Part shown: positions 1 to 10,172 of the stretch, piece after piece | Layout of the letters: every line of letters begins with the position of its first letter | Position numbering within the stretch: the stretch's first letter is position 1 | Position numbers and translations under genes: made by a program | Origin: Microbacterium cremeum | Lineage (GTDB): Bacteria; Actinomycetota; Actinomycetes; Actinomycetales; Microbacteriaceae | Direction of reading: 5' to 3' | DNA length: 64,000 nucleotides | Assembly: GCF_015277855.1 (NCBI RefSeq) | Contig: NZ_CP063812.1 | Coordinates: 248,001 to 312,000 of the forward strand | Notes under the pieces: generated by a model | Database searches by the model: none | The model's input: only the letters and a program-made list of their open reading frames with translations | Told to the model about the DNA's origin: nothing

Positions 1-86
1 GGCCCAGGGCGCGGGACCGGGGCGTCGGGCCCAGGGCGCGGGATCGGCGCGTCAGGACCCCGGGCGTCAGGCCCAGGGCGAGGGGC
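1..86. repeat. Short imperfect tandem repeat at the window edge
   Basis: The word GGCCCAGGGCG occurs three times (near 1, 29 and 71), with GCGTC words between the copies, giving an imperfect repeat of about 27 bases. Its right end runs into the last codons of the cupin gene. The repeat is cut by the window edge, so its full size is unknown. It may act as a transcription end region for the minus-strand operon, but no clean stem is visible. Confidence 0.4.
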
Positions 87-498
87 GGTCGGGGTCGCGC
101 GTGCCGTCGTCGGGGAGCCGCGGCAGCTCGTCGCCGCCCGCGCGGATGCACAGCCACCGCAGCTGCTCGGGACTGTCGGGCGTCGCACGCCACGTGCGCC
201 ACACCCCCTGGCCCACGCGCACCACGGAGCCGGGACCGACGTCGACGACGTCGTCGTCGAGGCCCATCTGCCCGCGGCCGGTGAGGAACACGTACAGCTC
301 CTCGATGCGCGCGTGGTCGTGCCAGTAGCCGGCCTCCTCGCCGGGCTCGAGCGCATTGGCCGTCATGCCGATGTACTGCATCGTCAGGTCGTGGTCGACC
401 ACACGGCGCCCGTCCCGCGAGCTCTCCGGCCGGAAGCCGCCGTAGTGCGCCCGCCACTCGTCGAGTCCGCCCATCTCCAGCACCTGGTAATCGCTCAT
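67..498 (-). CDS. Small cupin-domain protein
   Basis: A single-domain cupin of 143 residues. The first cupin motif is clear: H60 and H62 (WHDH) followed by the E-E pair at 66-67 and a glycine turn, as expected for a metal-binding beta barrel. The second motif lacks its usual histidine (VGQGVWRTW), so metal binding may be incomplete. The ATG at 498 is preferred over the adjoining GTG codon at 501. It is the last gene on the minus strand after cofC, about 100 bases downstream, and may be transcribed with the F420 operon. Substrate unknown; many such small cupins are sugar- or flavin-related, but nothing here decides it. Confidence 0.75.
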   Translation of the reverse strand: MSDYQVLEMGGLDEWRAHYGGFRPESSRDGRRVVDHDLTMQYIGMTANALEPGEEAGYWHDHARIEELYVFLTGRGQMGLDDDVVDVGPGSVVRVGQGVWRTWRATPDSPEQLRWLCIRAGGDELPRLPDDGTRDPDRPSPWA

Positions 499-568
499 CA
501 CGTCAGGCTAACGGCGGCCCGGCACGCGCCGGCGGGGACTGGCAGGTTCCCGCCCACGAATGGCGGAA

Positions 569-594
569 GCGGGCGGATGCCTCGCCCCGCCCGC
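569..594 (-). terminator. Possible weak hairpin after cofC
   Basis: GCGGGCGG at 569-576 pairs with CCGCCCGC at 587-594 across a 10-base loop, just downstream of the cofC stop on the minus strand. There is no clear T-run. It could attenuate transcription between cofC and the cupin gene. Confidence 0.35.
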
Positions 595-602
595 ATCGAG
601 GT

Positions 603-1346
603 TCAGCCGCCGAGCAGCGCCGCGGTGCGGGGGCCGAGGCCCAGCGCGTGCGCGGCCTCGAGCTGGCCGGCGGTGTCGACGTCTCGGCGCAGGGTCGAGG
701 CATCCGGAACCGGAAGAGCCTGGCACCCCAGCTCGAGGTGGCGGGCGAACGAGCCGTCGCCGAACGACGACGTCCACGCCGTGCCCGCCGCCGCGGTCAC
801 CAGGGTCGACCCGGTGCCCTCCGCGTCGGCGACGACGGCACGGTCGACGGATGCCGCGGCCCGCAGCGCGTCGGCGAGATCGGCCGGTCGCAGGGCGGGG
901 AGGTCTCCGAGGAGCGCGGCGCGCGGCATCCGGTGATTCGGATCCATCGCCGCCATCCCGGTGGCCACCGCTGCGTCGAGACCCCGCGCCTCGCCCTCGG
1001 GCACGAACCGCAGCGCCGGGATCGCGGCCGACTCGCGCGCGAGCGCGGGGTCGTTCGTCACGACGACGACCTGCGCGACGAGTTCGCACGCCGTCGCCGC
1101 GGCGAGCGTGTCGAGCGCGATCGCGTGCGCGAGGGCGGCGCGGTCGACCCCCGCGACCTCGAGCCGCGACTTGCCGCGAGCCGGGGGCTTCACCGGCACG
1201 ACGACGATCCACCGAGCGGGCGCCGTCCCCGCGCCGGGCCGCAACTCCGCCTCGCCCGGCGCCGGGGGCGGTGACACGCCGCGCCCGGCGCGGCTGAGAG
1301 CCGGTTCAGGCGGAGTTGTGGCCCGCCGCCGGAACAGGCGCCTCAC
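603..1346 (-). CDS. cofC: 2-phospho-L-lactate/phosphoenolpyruvate guanylyltransferase (CofC/FbiD)
   Basis: Nucleotidyltransferase that activates 2-phospholactate or phosphoenolpyruvate with GTP for attachment to Fo in coenzyme F420 synthesis. The family signatures are present: VVPVKPPARGKSRL near residues 43-56 and a G-D-L-P-A-L loop later in the Rossmann-like core, ending in an RRDVDTAGQL segment typical of the family. At 247 residues it is about 30 longer than the usual family length. The excess is an N-terminal Pro/Arg-rich stretch encoded by a palindromic repeat (1242-1318). The GTG start overlaps the fgd stop as GTGA, indicating translational coupling. An internal start nearer the conserved core cannot be excluded. 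Confidence 0.9.
   Translation of the reverse strand: MRRLFRRRATTPPEPALSRAGRGVSPPPAPGEAELRPGAGTAPARWIVVVPVKPPARGKSRLEVAGVDRAALAHAIALDTLAAATACELVAQVVVVTNDPALARESAAIPALRFVPEGEARGLDAAVATGMAAMDPNHRMPRAALLGDLPALRPADLADALRAAASVDRAVVADAEGTGSTLVTAAAGTAWTSSFGDGSFARHLELGCQALPVPDASTLRRDVDTAGQLEAAHALGLGPRTAALLGG
1242..1318. repeat. Palindromic element inside the cofC 5-prime end
   Basis: CAACTCCGCCT at 1242-1252 is the exact inverted complement of AGGCGGAGTTG at 1308-1318, with a GC-rich interior that can also fold. The 77-base element lies inside the first 35 codons of cofC and encodes its non-conserved N-terminal extension. It looks like a repetitive extragenic palindrome captured in a gene. Confidence 0.7.
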
Positions 1347-2380
1347 GCGCCGTACTTCGCGCGCAGGCGCGGCAGGACCTCTTCGCCGTACATCCGCAGG
1401 AAGGCGGCCTGGTCGTGCCCCGGATCATGGAACACCAGGTGACGGAATCCGAGATCGACGTACCAGCCGATCCGCTCGACGTGCTCGTCGGGATCGTCCG
1501 ACACGATGAACCGCGACGCCGCGCGCTCGATCGGCAGCTCCTCGCCGAGGCGCTGCATCTCGATCGGGTCGTCGATGCCCATCTTCTCCTCGGGGGTCAG
1601 CGCGAGCGGCGCCCAGAACCGCGTCTTCTGCTTCGCCTCGTCGATCGTCTCGGCGAGCGACACCTTGACCTCGATCAGCGTGTCGAGGTCGTCGCGCGCG
1701 CGGCCGGCCTTCGACAGCCCCTCGTCGAGCGCGGGCAGCAACGTATCGGTGTAGAGCTCGCGCTTCTTGCCCGAGGTCGTGATGAAGCCGTCCGCGATGC
1801 GGCCCGCGAGCCGGGTCGCGGCAGGCCCGGCGGCGCCGATGTAGATCGGCACCGGCTGGTCGAGCTTGTCGTAGATCGTGATGTTGCGGGCCGTGTAGTA
1901 CGTGCCCTCGAAGTTGACGCGATCCTCCGACCACAGCCTCCGGATGAGGCCGATCGCCTCCTTCAGCCGCTGGAAGCGCTCCGGCGGGTCGGGCCACGTG
2001 ATGCCCAGGTTCGCCTCGTTGAGCGCTTCGCCGGTGCCGACGCCGAGGATCACGCGCCCCGGGTACATGACGCCGAGCGTCGCGAAGTCCTGCGCCACGA
2101 CGGTCGGGTTGTAGCGGAACGTCGGCGTCAGCACCGACGTGCCGATGAGCACGCGCGAGGTCTTCGCGCCGAGCGCGCCGAGCCACGGGACGGATGCCGG
2201 AGCGTGGCCTCCCTCGTGCAGCCAGGGCTGCAGGTGATCCGAGATGAAGACCGAGTCGAACCCGACCTCTTCGGCGAGGACCGCGTAGTCGAGCAGCTCG
2301 GCGGGGCCGAACTGCTCGGCCGAGGCCTTGTATCCGAAGCGCAGCGGGACGGCGCCGTCCTGGGCCTGTCGAAGCGTCAT
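1343..2380 (-). CDS. fgd: F420-dependent glucose-6-phosphate dehydrogenase
   Basis: Luciferase-like (LLM) TIM-barrel enzyme that oxidises glucose-6-phosphate to 6-phosphogluconolactone and reduces F420. At 345 residues it matches the family (about 336). The residues that mark true Fgd are present: H49 and W53 in SDHLQPW, and the glutamate in GVGTGEALNE. This makes it more than a generic LLM enzyme. The ATG overlaps the monooxygenase stop (ATGA) and the stop overlaps the cofC start (GTGA), so the genes are tightly coupled. The first ten residues (MTLRQAQDGA) derive from a copy of a dispersed repeat at 2357-2374. It probably supplies reduced F420 in the cytoplasm. Confidence 0.92.
   Translation of the reverse strand: MTLRQAQDGAVPLRFGYKASAEQFGPAELLDYAVLAEEVGFDSVFISDHLQPWLHEGGHAPASVPWLGALGAKTSRVLIGTSVLTPTFRYNPTVVAQDFATLGVMYPGRVILGVGTGEALNEANLGITWPDPPERFQRLKEAIGLIRRLWSEDRVNFEGTYYTARNITIYDKLDQPVPIYIGAAGPAATRLAGRIADGFITTSGKKRELYTDTLLPALDEGLSKAGRARDDLDTLIEVKVSLAETIDEAKQKTRFWAPLALTPEEKMGIDDPIEMQRLGEELPIERAASRFIVSDDPDEHVERIGWYVDLGFRHLVFHDPGHDQAAFLRMYGEEVLPRLRAKYGA
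2357..2374 (-). repeat. CTTCGACAGGCTCAG-type repeat at the fgd start
   Basis: On the minus strand this reads CTTCGACAGGCCCAGGAC, a near match to words at 31433, 43632 and 44601. It encodes L-R-Q-A-Q-D immediately after the fgd initiator, in the same reading phase as the copies in rlmN and prpD. Confidence 0.7.
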
Positions 2381-3861
2381 GCGATTCCTCTCAACGGGGC
2401 AGGGGTGGCGGGGGCGGGCAGGAACTCCGAGCCGTCGGCGCGGGCGAGGCGCGTCCGGAAGGCGTCGACCGTGCCCGGCCACAGCAGGGTGAGGCGGCCC
2501 GAGCGCTCGTCGACGTACCAGTTGCGGCATCCGCCGGTCATCCAGGGGGTGGATGCCGCTGCCGCCGCGATCTCGTCGGTGTACGCCTGCTCGGCGCGAG
2601 GGTCGACGCGCAGCACGCCGCCGACCTCCTGGCGACGGCCGAGGACGCCCGCGGTGTACGCGGCCTGCTCCTCGATCATGAGCACTGACGACGAGTGGCC
2701 GAGTGACGCGTTGGGGCCGTTGAGCACGAACAGGTTCGGGAACCCCGCCACGACCGTCGACGCGAACGACGTCATGCCCGTCGACCAGTGCCGCGCGAGC
2801 GTCTCGCCGTGCTCGCCGACGACGAGGTCGGCGTAGGGCTGCCGCGTCGACGCGAAGCCGGTCGCGAGCACGAGGGCGTCGACCTCGTGGCGTGAGCCGT
2901 CGGCGGCGACGAGCGTCGAGCCGTGAGCCGACTCCAGCGCGGCGGGCACGAGGGTCACGCCGTCGGAGGCCACGGCGGGGTAGAACTCGTCCGACAGCAG
3001 CACGCGCTTGCAGCCGAACGCGTAGTCGGGGGTGAGCGCGGCGCGCAGCGCGGGGTCGGCGACCTGCGCGTGCAGGTGCGCGAGCGCCTCGGCCTGCGCG
3101 CGGGCGGATGCCTCGGCATCCCCCGATCGTGACGCGAAGCGCGCCTCGCCCTCGGCGTACAGCTCGTCGCGCAGGCGGGCGAGTGCGGCGGGCTGCTCGG
3201 CGAACCGGGCGCGATCGGCCTCGGAGTACGCGCCGCCGCCGCGCGGCACGATCCACGCCGGGCTGCGCTGGAACAGCGTGATGTGCGCGGCGGTGCGCGC
3301 CAGCTCGGGCACGAGCTGCACGGCGCTCGCGCCGGTGCCCACGACGCCGACGCGCAGGCCCGCGAGGTCAGCCGAGTGGTCCCAGCGGGCGGAGTGGAAC
3401 AGCGGCCCGCGGAACGTCTCGAGCCCCGCGATGTCGGGGATCGACGGCTCGGTCAGCCGCCCGCACGCCAGCACCAGCGCGTCGGCGACGACGACTCCCG
3501 CTGCCGTGCCGATGCGCCACGCCTCGTGCTCGGCATCCCAGTCCGCCCACTGCATGCCGGCGCACAGCCGCACGTGGTCGCTCAGGCCTTCGGCCTCGAC
3601 GACGCGTTCGAGGTACTCGTGGATCTCGGGCCCGCGCGCGTACGTGCCCGACCAAGACGGGTTCGGGTGCGCCGCGAAGCCGTACAGGTGCGACGGCACG
3701 TCGCACGCGACGCCCGGGTAGGTGTTGTCGCGCCACGTTCCCCCGACGGATGCCGCACGCTCGAGCAGCACGAAATCGTCGCGGCCTGCGCGCCGTAGCG
3801 CCATGGCCATGCCGATCCCGGCGAACCCGGCGCCGACGATCGCGACCTCGACGCGGGTCAT
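2377..3861 (-). CDS. Flavin-containing (Baeyer-Villiger-type) monooxygenase
   Basis: A 494-residue two-dinucleotide-binding-domain flavoprotein. An FAD-binding GxGxxG (IVGAGFAGIG) lies at the N-terminus. The FMO/BVMO fingerprint FxGxxxHxxxWD is seen as FRGPLFHSARWD, and a second NADPH-binding glycine motif (VGVVGTGAS) follows directly. Such enzymes insert oxygen into ketones or oxidise S/N atoms; the substrate cannot be read from sequence. The ATG at 3861 is chosen because the GAGFAG motif follows at the usual spacing; the open frame continues upstream only through tandem repeats. It lies between fbiC and fgd in the F420 operon, overlapping fgd by four bases, which hints at a redox role linked to F420-using metabolism. 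Confidence 0.88.
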   Translation of the reverse strand: MTRVEVAIVGAGFAGIGMAMALRRAGRDDFVLLERAASVGGTWRDNTYPGVACDVPSHLYGFAAHPNPSWSGTYARGPEIHEYLERVVEAEGLSDHVRLCAGMQWADWDAEHEAWRIGTAAGVVVADALVLACGRLTEPSIPDIAGLETFRGPLFHSARWDHSADLAGLRVGVVGTGASAVQLVPELARTAAHITLFQRSPAWIVPRGGGAYSEADRARFAEQPAALARLRDELYAEGEARFASRSGDAEASARAQAEALAHLHAQVADPALRAALTPDYAFGCKRVLLSDEFYPAVASDGVTLVPAALESAHGSTLVAADGSRHEVDALVLATGFASTRQPYADLVVGEHGETLARHWSTGMTSFASTVVAGFPNLFVLNGPNASLGHSSSVLMIEEQAAYTAGVLGRRQEVGGVLRVDPRAEQAYTDEIAAAAASTPWMTGGCRNWYVDERSGRLTLLWPGTVDAFRTRLARADGSEFLPAPATPAPLRGIA

Positions 3862-3875
3862 GCGCCGACCTGCTC

Positions 3876-3960
3876 GGTCGTCGAGGGGGCTCGACTCCCG
3901 GTCGTCGAGCGAGCCCGCGAGTCGGTCGTCGAGCGAAGGTGTGAGTCGGTCGTCGAGCGA
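3876..3960. repeat. Four-copy tandem repeat of about 24 bases
   Basis: CGGTCGTCGAG(CGA) recurs near 3875, 3899, 3923 and 3947, roughly 24 bases apart, filling most of the fbiC-monooxygenase gap. The word is related to the GGTCGTTGAGCGAGCG repeats found near 8702, 10964, 45214 and 46262. Because 24 is a multiple of three, the repeat stays open in frame with the monooxygenase. Confidence 0.7.
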
Positions 3961-4003
3961 GCGTGCGAGTCGAAATGCCCGGACCGTCGCGGATCGGCCG
4001 GCC

Positions 4004-6769
<2,766 letters not shown>

Positions 6770-6872
6770 CGAACCAGTCTTGCACCGCCGGTGCGCGGCG
6801 GGGCCGAGGATCGTTGCCCTCCTGTGAGCAAATGAGCCGGGTTCCGCTGAGAGCCGCTGGCAGACTAGTGCC

Positions 6873-7337
6873 ATGGTGACGCTGCTGCTCGACTCGACGC
6901 AGCTCGAGGTCGTGCTGTCGGGAGCCGAGCGTGCCATGTCGTTCCGCAAGGGGAACGTCGTCATCGAGCGCTCCGCCATCACCAAGGTGCAGCTCACCGA
7001 CGACGCATGGACGTGGCTGCGCGGCATCCCGAGCCCCGGCACTCATCTTCGCGGCGTCGTCGCGATGGGTACGTGGCGCTCCGCCGGAGGCGACGACTTC
7101 GCGGTGATCCGGCGTCGCCGGCCGAGCGTCGTGATCGACCTCGAGGGTCACCCCGAGTTCCAGCGCCTCATCCTGACCACTCGCCACGGGCTCGCGCTCG
7201 TGCAGGCGCTGCGGATCGAGGTCGACGAGGAGCCGGCCGATGTCGCCGAGATCGCGGCCGAGACCGGCACGACCCCGGTCGCGCCCGAGAAGAAGCCGCG
7301 CAAGCGTAAGACCCCCGCACCGGCGCCCGCCGTCTGA
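6873..7337 (+). CDS. Conserved hypothetical protein (PH-like fold suspected)
   Basis: A 154-residue soluble protein with no signal peptide. The first 110 residues alternate short beta strands (LEVVLSG, VVIERSAI, VQL) and contain the phrase LRGVVAMGTWRSAGGDDF, which resembles a small actinobacterial family with a pleckstrin-homology-like barrel. The last 40 residues are acidic then Lys/Pro-rich and probably disordered. It is transcribed divergently from fbiC across about 100 bases. I do not recognise a function. Confidence 0.7.
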   Translation: MVTLLLDSTQLEVVLSGAERAMSFRKGNVVIERSAITKVQLTDDAWTWLRGIPSPGTHLRGVVAMGTWRSAGGDDFAVIRRRRPSVVIDLEGHPEFQRLILTTRHGLALVQALRIEVDEEPADVAEIAAETGTTPVAPEKKPRKRKTPAPAPAV

Positions 7338-7353
7338 TCGGCGCTCGCCGGGT

Positions 7354-8175
7354 TCAGCTGACGTCGCGGCGCCAGCTGACGAGGTGGCCGATCACCACGA
7401 GCACGACGGCGTAGCCGAGCAGCACCAGGCCTCCCTGCCACCACTCCAGCCCGGTCGCACTCGCACCGACCAGTGCCGAGTCGTACAGGCTCGCGCCGAC
7501 GAGCGCGTCTCCGGCCGCCCCCGGAAGGAATCGTGCAGCGTCGGCGAGGACCTCCACGTAGCTCGCGGCGAGGCGGACGATCGGCTCGAGGAACTGCGTG
7601 AACACCAGCACGCCGACGATCGCTCCCACCTGGTTGCGTACGACCGCCCCGATCCCGACGCCGATGAGTGCCCACAGCACGTAGGCGAGCAGCATCCGCC
7701 CGATCATCGCCCAGGTGTCGACCGACGTGAACTCGGTCTCGAGGCCGAAGGCGGCGAGGATTCCCGCCGACGGGGCGACCGAGGCGAAGATGCCGAGGAC
7801 GCCGAACAGGGCACCGAGGAGCACGCCGACCGCGAGCTTCGCGACGAGCACGCGGCCGCGCCGAGGCGTCGCGAGGAATGTCGGTGTGAGGGTCTGGTGC
7901 CGGAACTCCGTCGTCACGATCAGCGTGCCGATGAGCAGGGGGAAGACGTATCCGACCGCGGTCGCCATGCTGTACAGCAGCGGCGGAAGCTGCTCGGCGG
8001 GCAGCGTGGGTGTGTCGCCGGCGGGCAGCGCCCCGGAAGCCGTGCCCGCGAACACGGCGGCGATCCCCGCCGCGGCGGAGCCGATGTAGGCGACGAGCAC
8101 GATCGCGAGGATCCACCACATCGACGTCGTGAACTGCTTCGTGGTCTCGGCGCGGGTGGCTGCGGTGAGGCTCAT
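7354..8175 (-). CDS. ABC-2 type transporter permease
   Basis: A 273-residue membrane protein with about six hydrophobic segments, starting with a short amphipathic N-terminus (RAETTKQFTTSMWW) and a first helix at about 20-42, as in ABC-2 permeases that lack a binding protein. Its ATG overlaps the stop of the upstream ATPase gene (ATGA), so the two form one exporter. The substrate cannot be inferred; related pairs handle antibiotics, peptides or bacteriocin immunity. Confidence 0.85.
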   Translation of the reverse strand: MSLTAATRAETTKQFTTSMWWILAIVLVAYIGSAAAGIAAVFAGTASGALPAGDTPTLPAEQLPPLLYSMATAVGYVFPLLIGTLIVTTEFRHQTLTPTFLATPRRGRVLVAKLAVGVLLGALFGVLGIFASVAPSAGILAAFGLETEFTSVDTWAMIGRMLLAYVLWALIGVGIGAVVRNQVGAIVGVLVFTQFLEPIVRLAASYVEVLADAARFLPGAAGDALVGASLYDSALVGASATGLEWWQGGLVLLGYAVVLVVIGHLVSWRRDVS

Positions 8176-10013
8176 CGCTCGTCACCCCCTTCTTCGTCGG
8201 CCGGTGCCGGTTCTTCCGCTCCTTCTTCGTCGACGGATGCCGGTTCTTCCGTTCCTTCTTCGTCGTCGGATGCCGGTTCTTCCGTTCCTTCTTCGTCGAC
8301 GGATGCCTCGGCCTCCGGCTCGCGGCCGGGCTCTTCGTCGCCGGCGTCGAAGGCGGCGAAGAAGCGGTCGGCCTCGAGGTCGGCATCCGTCTTCTCGCGG
8401 CTCTCCCACGGACGCGCGTCGTCGTCTTCGGCGGGTTCCGGAACCGACAGCTCTTCGTCGACGGCGCCCAGTTCCTCGACGTCGGGGTCAGGGTCGGGCG
8501 GGGGACCGTCGGGATCCGACTGCGCCGGCGGGACGACGTCGATGATGCCCGTGCTCGCCACGGCGAACGCGGCCGAGCCGGTGCCGGTCTCGGGCTCGGG
8601 CTCGGTGTCGTCAGCGGGTTCGGGGTGTTTCGTCTCGGTCGCTGGCGCTCCCTCGCTCAACGACCGGGGGGCGGGGTCGGGCTCGGTCTCGGGGTCGGGG
8701 TCCGGTCGTTGAGCGAGCGAAGCGAGACGAAACGCTTCGGGGTCGGTGTCGTCGGTGGGTTCGGGGCGTTTCGTCTCGGTCGCTGGCGCTCCCTCGCTCA
8801 ACGACCGGGGGGTGTCGTCGGTCTCGGGCTCCGGGTCCGGTCGTTGAGCGAGCGAAGCGAGACGAAACGCTTCGGGGTCGGTGTCGTCGGTGGGTTCGGG
8901 GTGTTTCGTCTCGGTCGCTGGCGCTCCCTCGCTCAACGACCGGGCGTCGGCGTCGGGCTCGGGCTCGGGGTCCGGTCGTTGAGCGAGCGAAGCGAGACGA
9001 AACGCCTCGGCGTCGGTGTCGTCGGTGGGCTCGGGACCGTTCGTGTCGGTCGCCGGCGCTCCCTCGCTCAACGAGCGGGCCACCTCGACCGCGGCGACGC
9101 CTGCGGCGCTCGGGTGAACGCGGACGCCGTTGACGAGGTCGAGGAAGACCTCCTCGAGCGCGGGTCCTCGGCGGTGCAGCGACGACAGGGCGACGCCGCC
9201 GGCCGCGGCCACAGCGCCGACCGCCGCGGGCTCGACACCGCGGACGGTGAGGCCCGAGCGCAGCACCTCGAACGGCACCCCGGCCGCCTGCAGGGCCGCG
9301 CTCAGCCCGGCGCGGTCGGGCGAATCGACGACCGTGGCGTGCTCGGAGGGGTCGGCCAGCTCGTCGAGCGTGCCCTGGAACACCAGCCGGCCCAGCGAGA
9401 TGATCAGCAGCGCGTCGGCGGTCTGCTGCACCTCGGCGAGCAGGTGCGACGACACGAGCACCGTGCGTCCCTCGCGGGCGAGATCGCGCAGGAAGCCGCG
9501 CATCCAGCGGATCCCCTCGGGGTCGAGGCCGTTGGCCGGCTCGTCGAGCACCAGCACGCCCGGGTCGCCCAGCAGCGCGTACGCGAGGCCGAGGCGCTGG
9601 CGCATGCCGAGCGAGAAACCGCCGACCTTGCGGCCCGCGGCATGCGTCAGTCCCACCAGGCCCAGCACCTCGTCGACGCGGCCGTTCGCGATGCCCGCCG
9701 CCTGGGCATAGACCTTCAGGTGCGCCGCGGCGGTGCGTCCGGGATGGAAGCTGGATGCCTCGAGCACCGCGCCGACCGTCTGCAGCGGGTGCGCGAGCTC
9801 GGCATAGCGCTTGCCGCCGATCGTGGCGCGGCCGTCGGTCGCGCGGACGAGGCCGAGGAGGATCCGCAGGGTCGTCGTCTTGCCGGCGCCGTTGGGTCCC
9901 AGGAATCCGGTCACCCGACCCGGTTCGATGCGGGCGGTGAGCCCTGCGACCGCGGTGATGGCGCCGAAGCGCTTGGTGACACCTGAGAATTCCAGCGATT
10001 GGCCGTCGGGCAT
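8172..10013 (-). CDS. ABC transporter ATPase with a repeat-built acidic C-terminal tail
   Basis: The first roughly 305 residues are a normal ABC-2 ATPase: Walker A GPNGAGKTT, signature FSLGMRQRL, Walker B VLVLDEPANGLDPEG and an SSHLL switch histidine. A tail of about 305 residues follows that the family lacks. It contains four copies of a unit beginning RSLSEGAPATETK and including AFRLASLAQRPDPEPE, encoded by a 135-base tandem repeat, then an Asp/Glu-rich end with EEGTEEPAS repeats. A GAGAGG ribosome site precedes the ATG. The tail is likely disordered and cytoplasmic. The gene is coupled to the permease by a four-base overlap. Confidence 0.88.
   Translation of the reverse strand: MPDGQSLEFSGVTKRFGAITAVAGLTARIEPGRVTGFLGPNGAGKTTTLRILLGLVRATDGRATIGGKRYAELAHPLQTVGAVLEASSFHPGRTAAAHLKVYAQAAGIANGRVDEVLGLVGLTHAAGRKVGGFSLGMRQRLGLAYALLGDPGVLVLDEPANGLDPEGIRWMRGFLRDLAREGRTVLVSSHLLAEVQQTADALLIISLGRLVFQGTLDELADPSEHATVVDSPDRAGLSAALQAAGVPFEVLRSGLTVRGVEPAAVGAVAAAGGVALSSLHRRGPALEEVFLDLVNGVRVHPSAAGVAAVEVARSLSEGAPATDTNGPEPTDDTDAEAFRLASLAQRPDPEPEPDADARSLSEGAPATETKHPEPTDDTDPEAFRLASLAQRPDPEPETDDTPRSLSEGAPATETKRPEPTDDTDPEAFRLASLAQRPDPDPETEPDPAPRSLSEGAPATETKHPEPADDTEPEPETGTGSAAFAVASTGIIDVVPPAQSDPDGPPPDPDPDVEELGAVDEELSVPEPAEDDDARPWESREKTDADLEADRFFAAFDAGDEEPGREPEAEASVDEEGTEEPASDDEEGTEEPASVDEEGAEEPAPADEEGGDER
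8627..9079. repeat. 135-base tandem repeat built from a palindrome, inside the ABC ATPase gene
   Basis: Two arms alternate: GTTTCGTCTCGGTCGCTGGC… near 8627, 8768, 8903 and 9039, and its inverted form CCGGTCGTTGAGCGAGCGAA… at 8702, 8837 and 8972. The second arm recurs at exactly 135 bases (45 codons). Each pair can form a hairpin. The same arm words occur singly at 10964 and 46262. Confidence 0.85.
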
Positions 10014-10172
10014 GCCGAACCCTCTCGTCCTCGTGAGCAGTTCTCCCCATCTTTGCGGAAACACCTGCTCCGGCGCACATGATTCTTGCCGCCGCTTCAC
10101 GGTGTGCCGCGGCGCACCGGTGTCCGCTGCCGGCCGCCCCGCCCGGCGAGGCGTGCCGGTAACCTTGCGCTC

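Noticed and set aside
8627..9079. CRISPR array
   Set aside because: Repeats are in frame inside an ABC ATPase gene, with spacers that are themselves repeated, and no cas genes are present.
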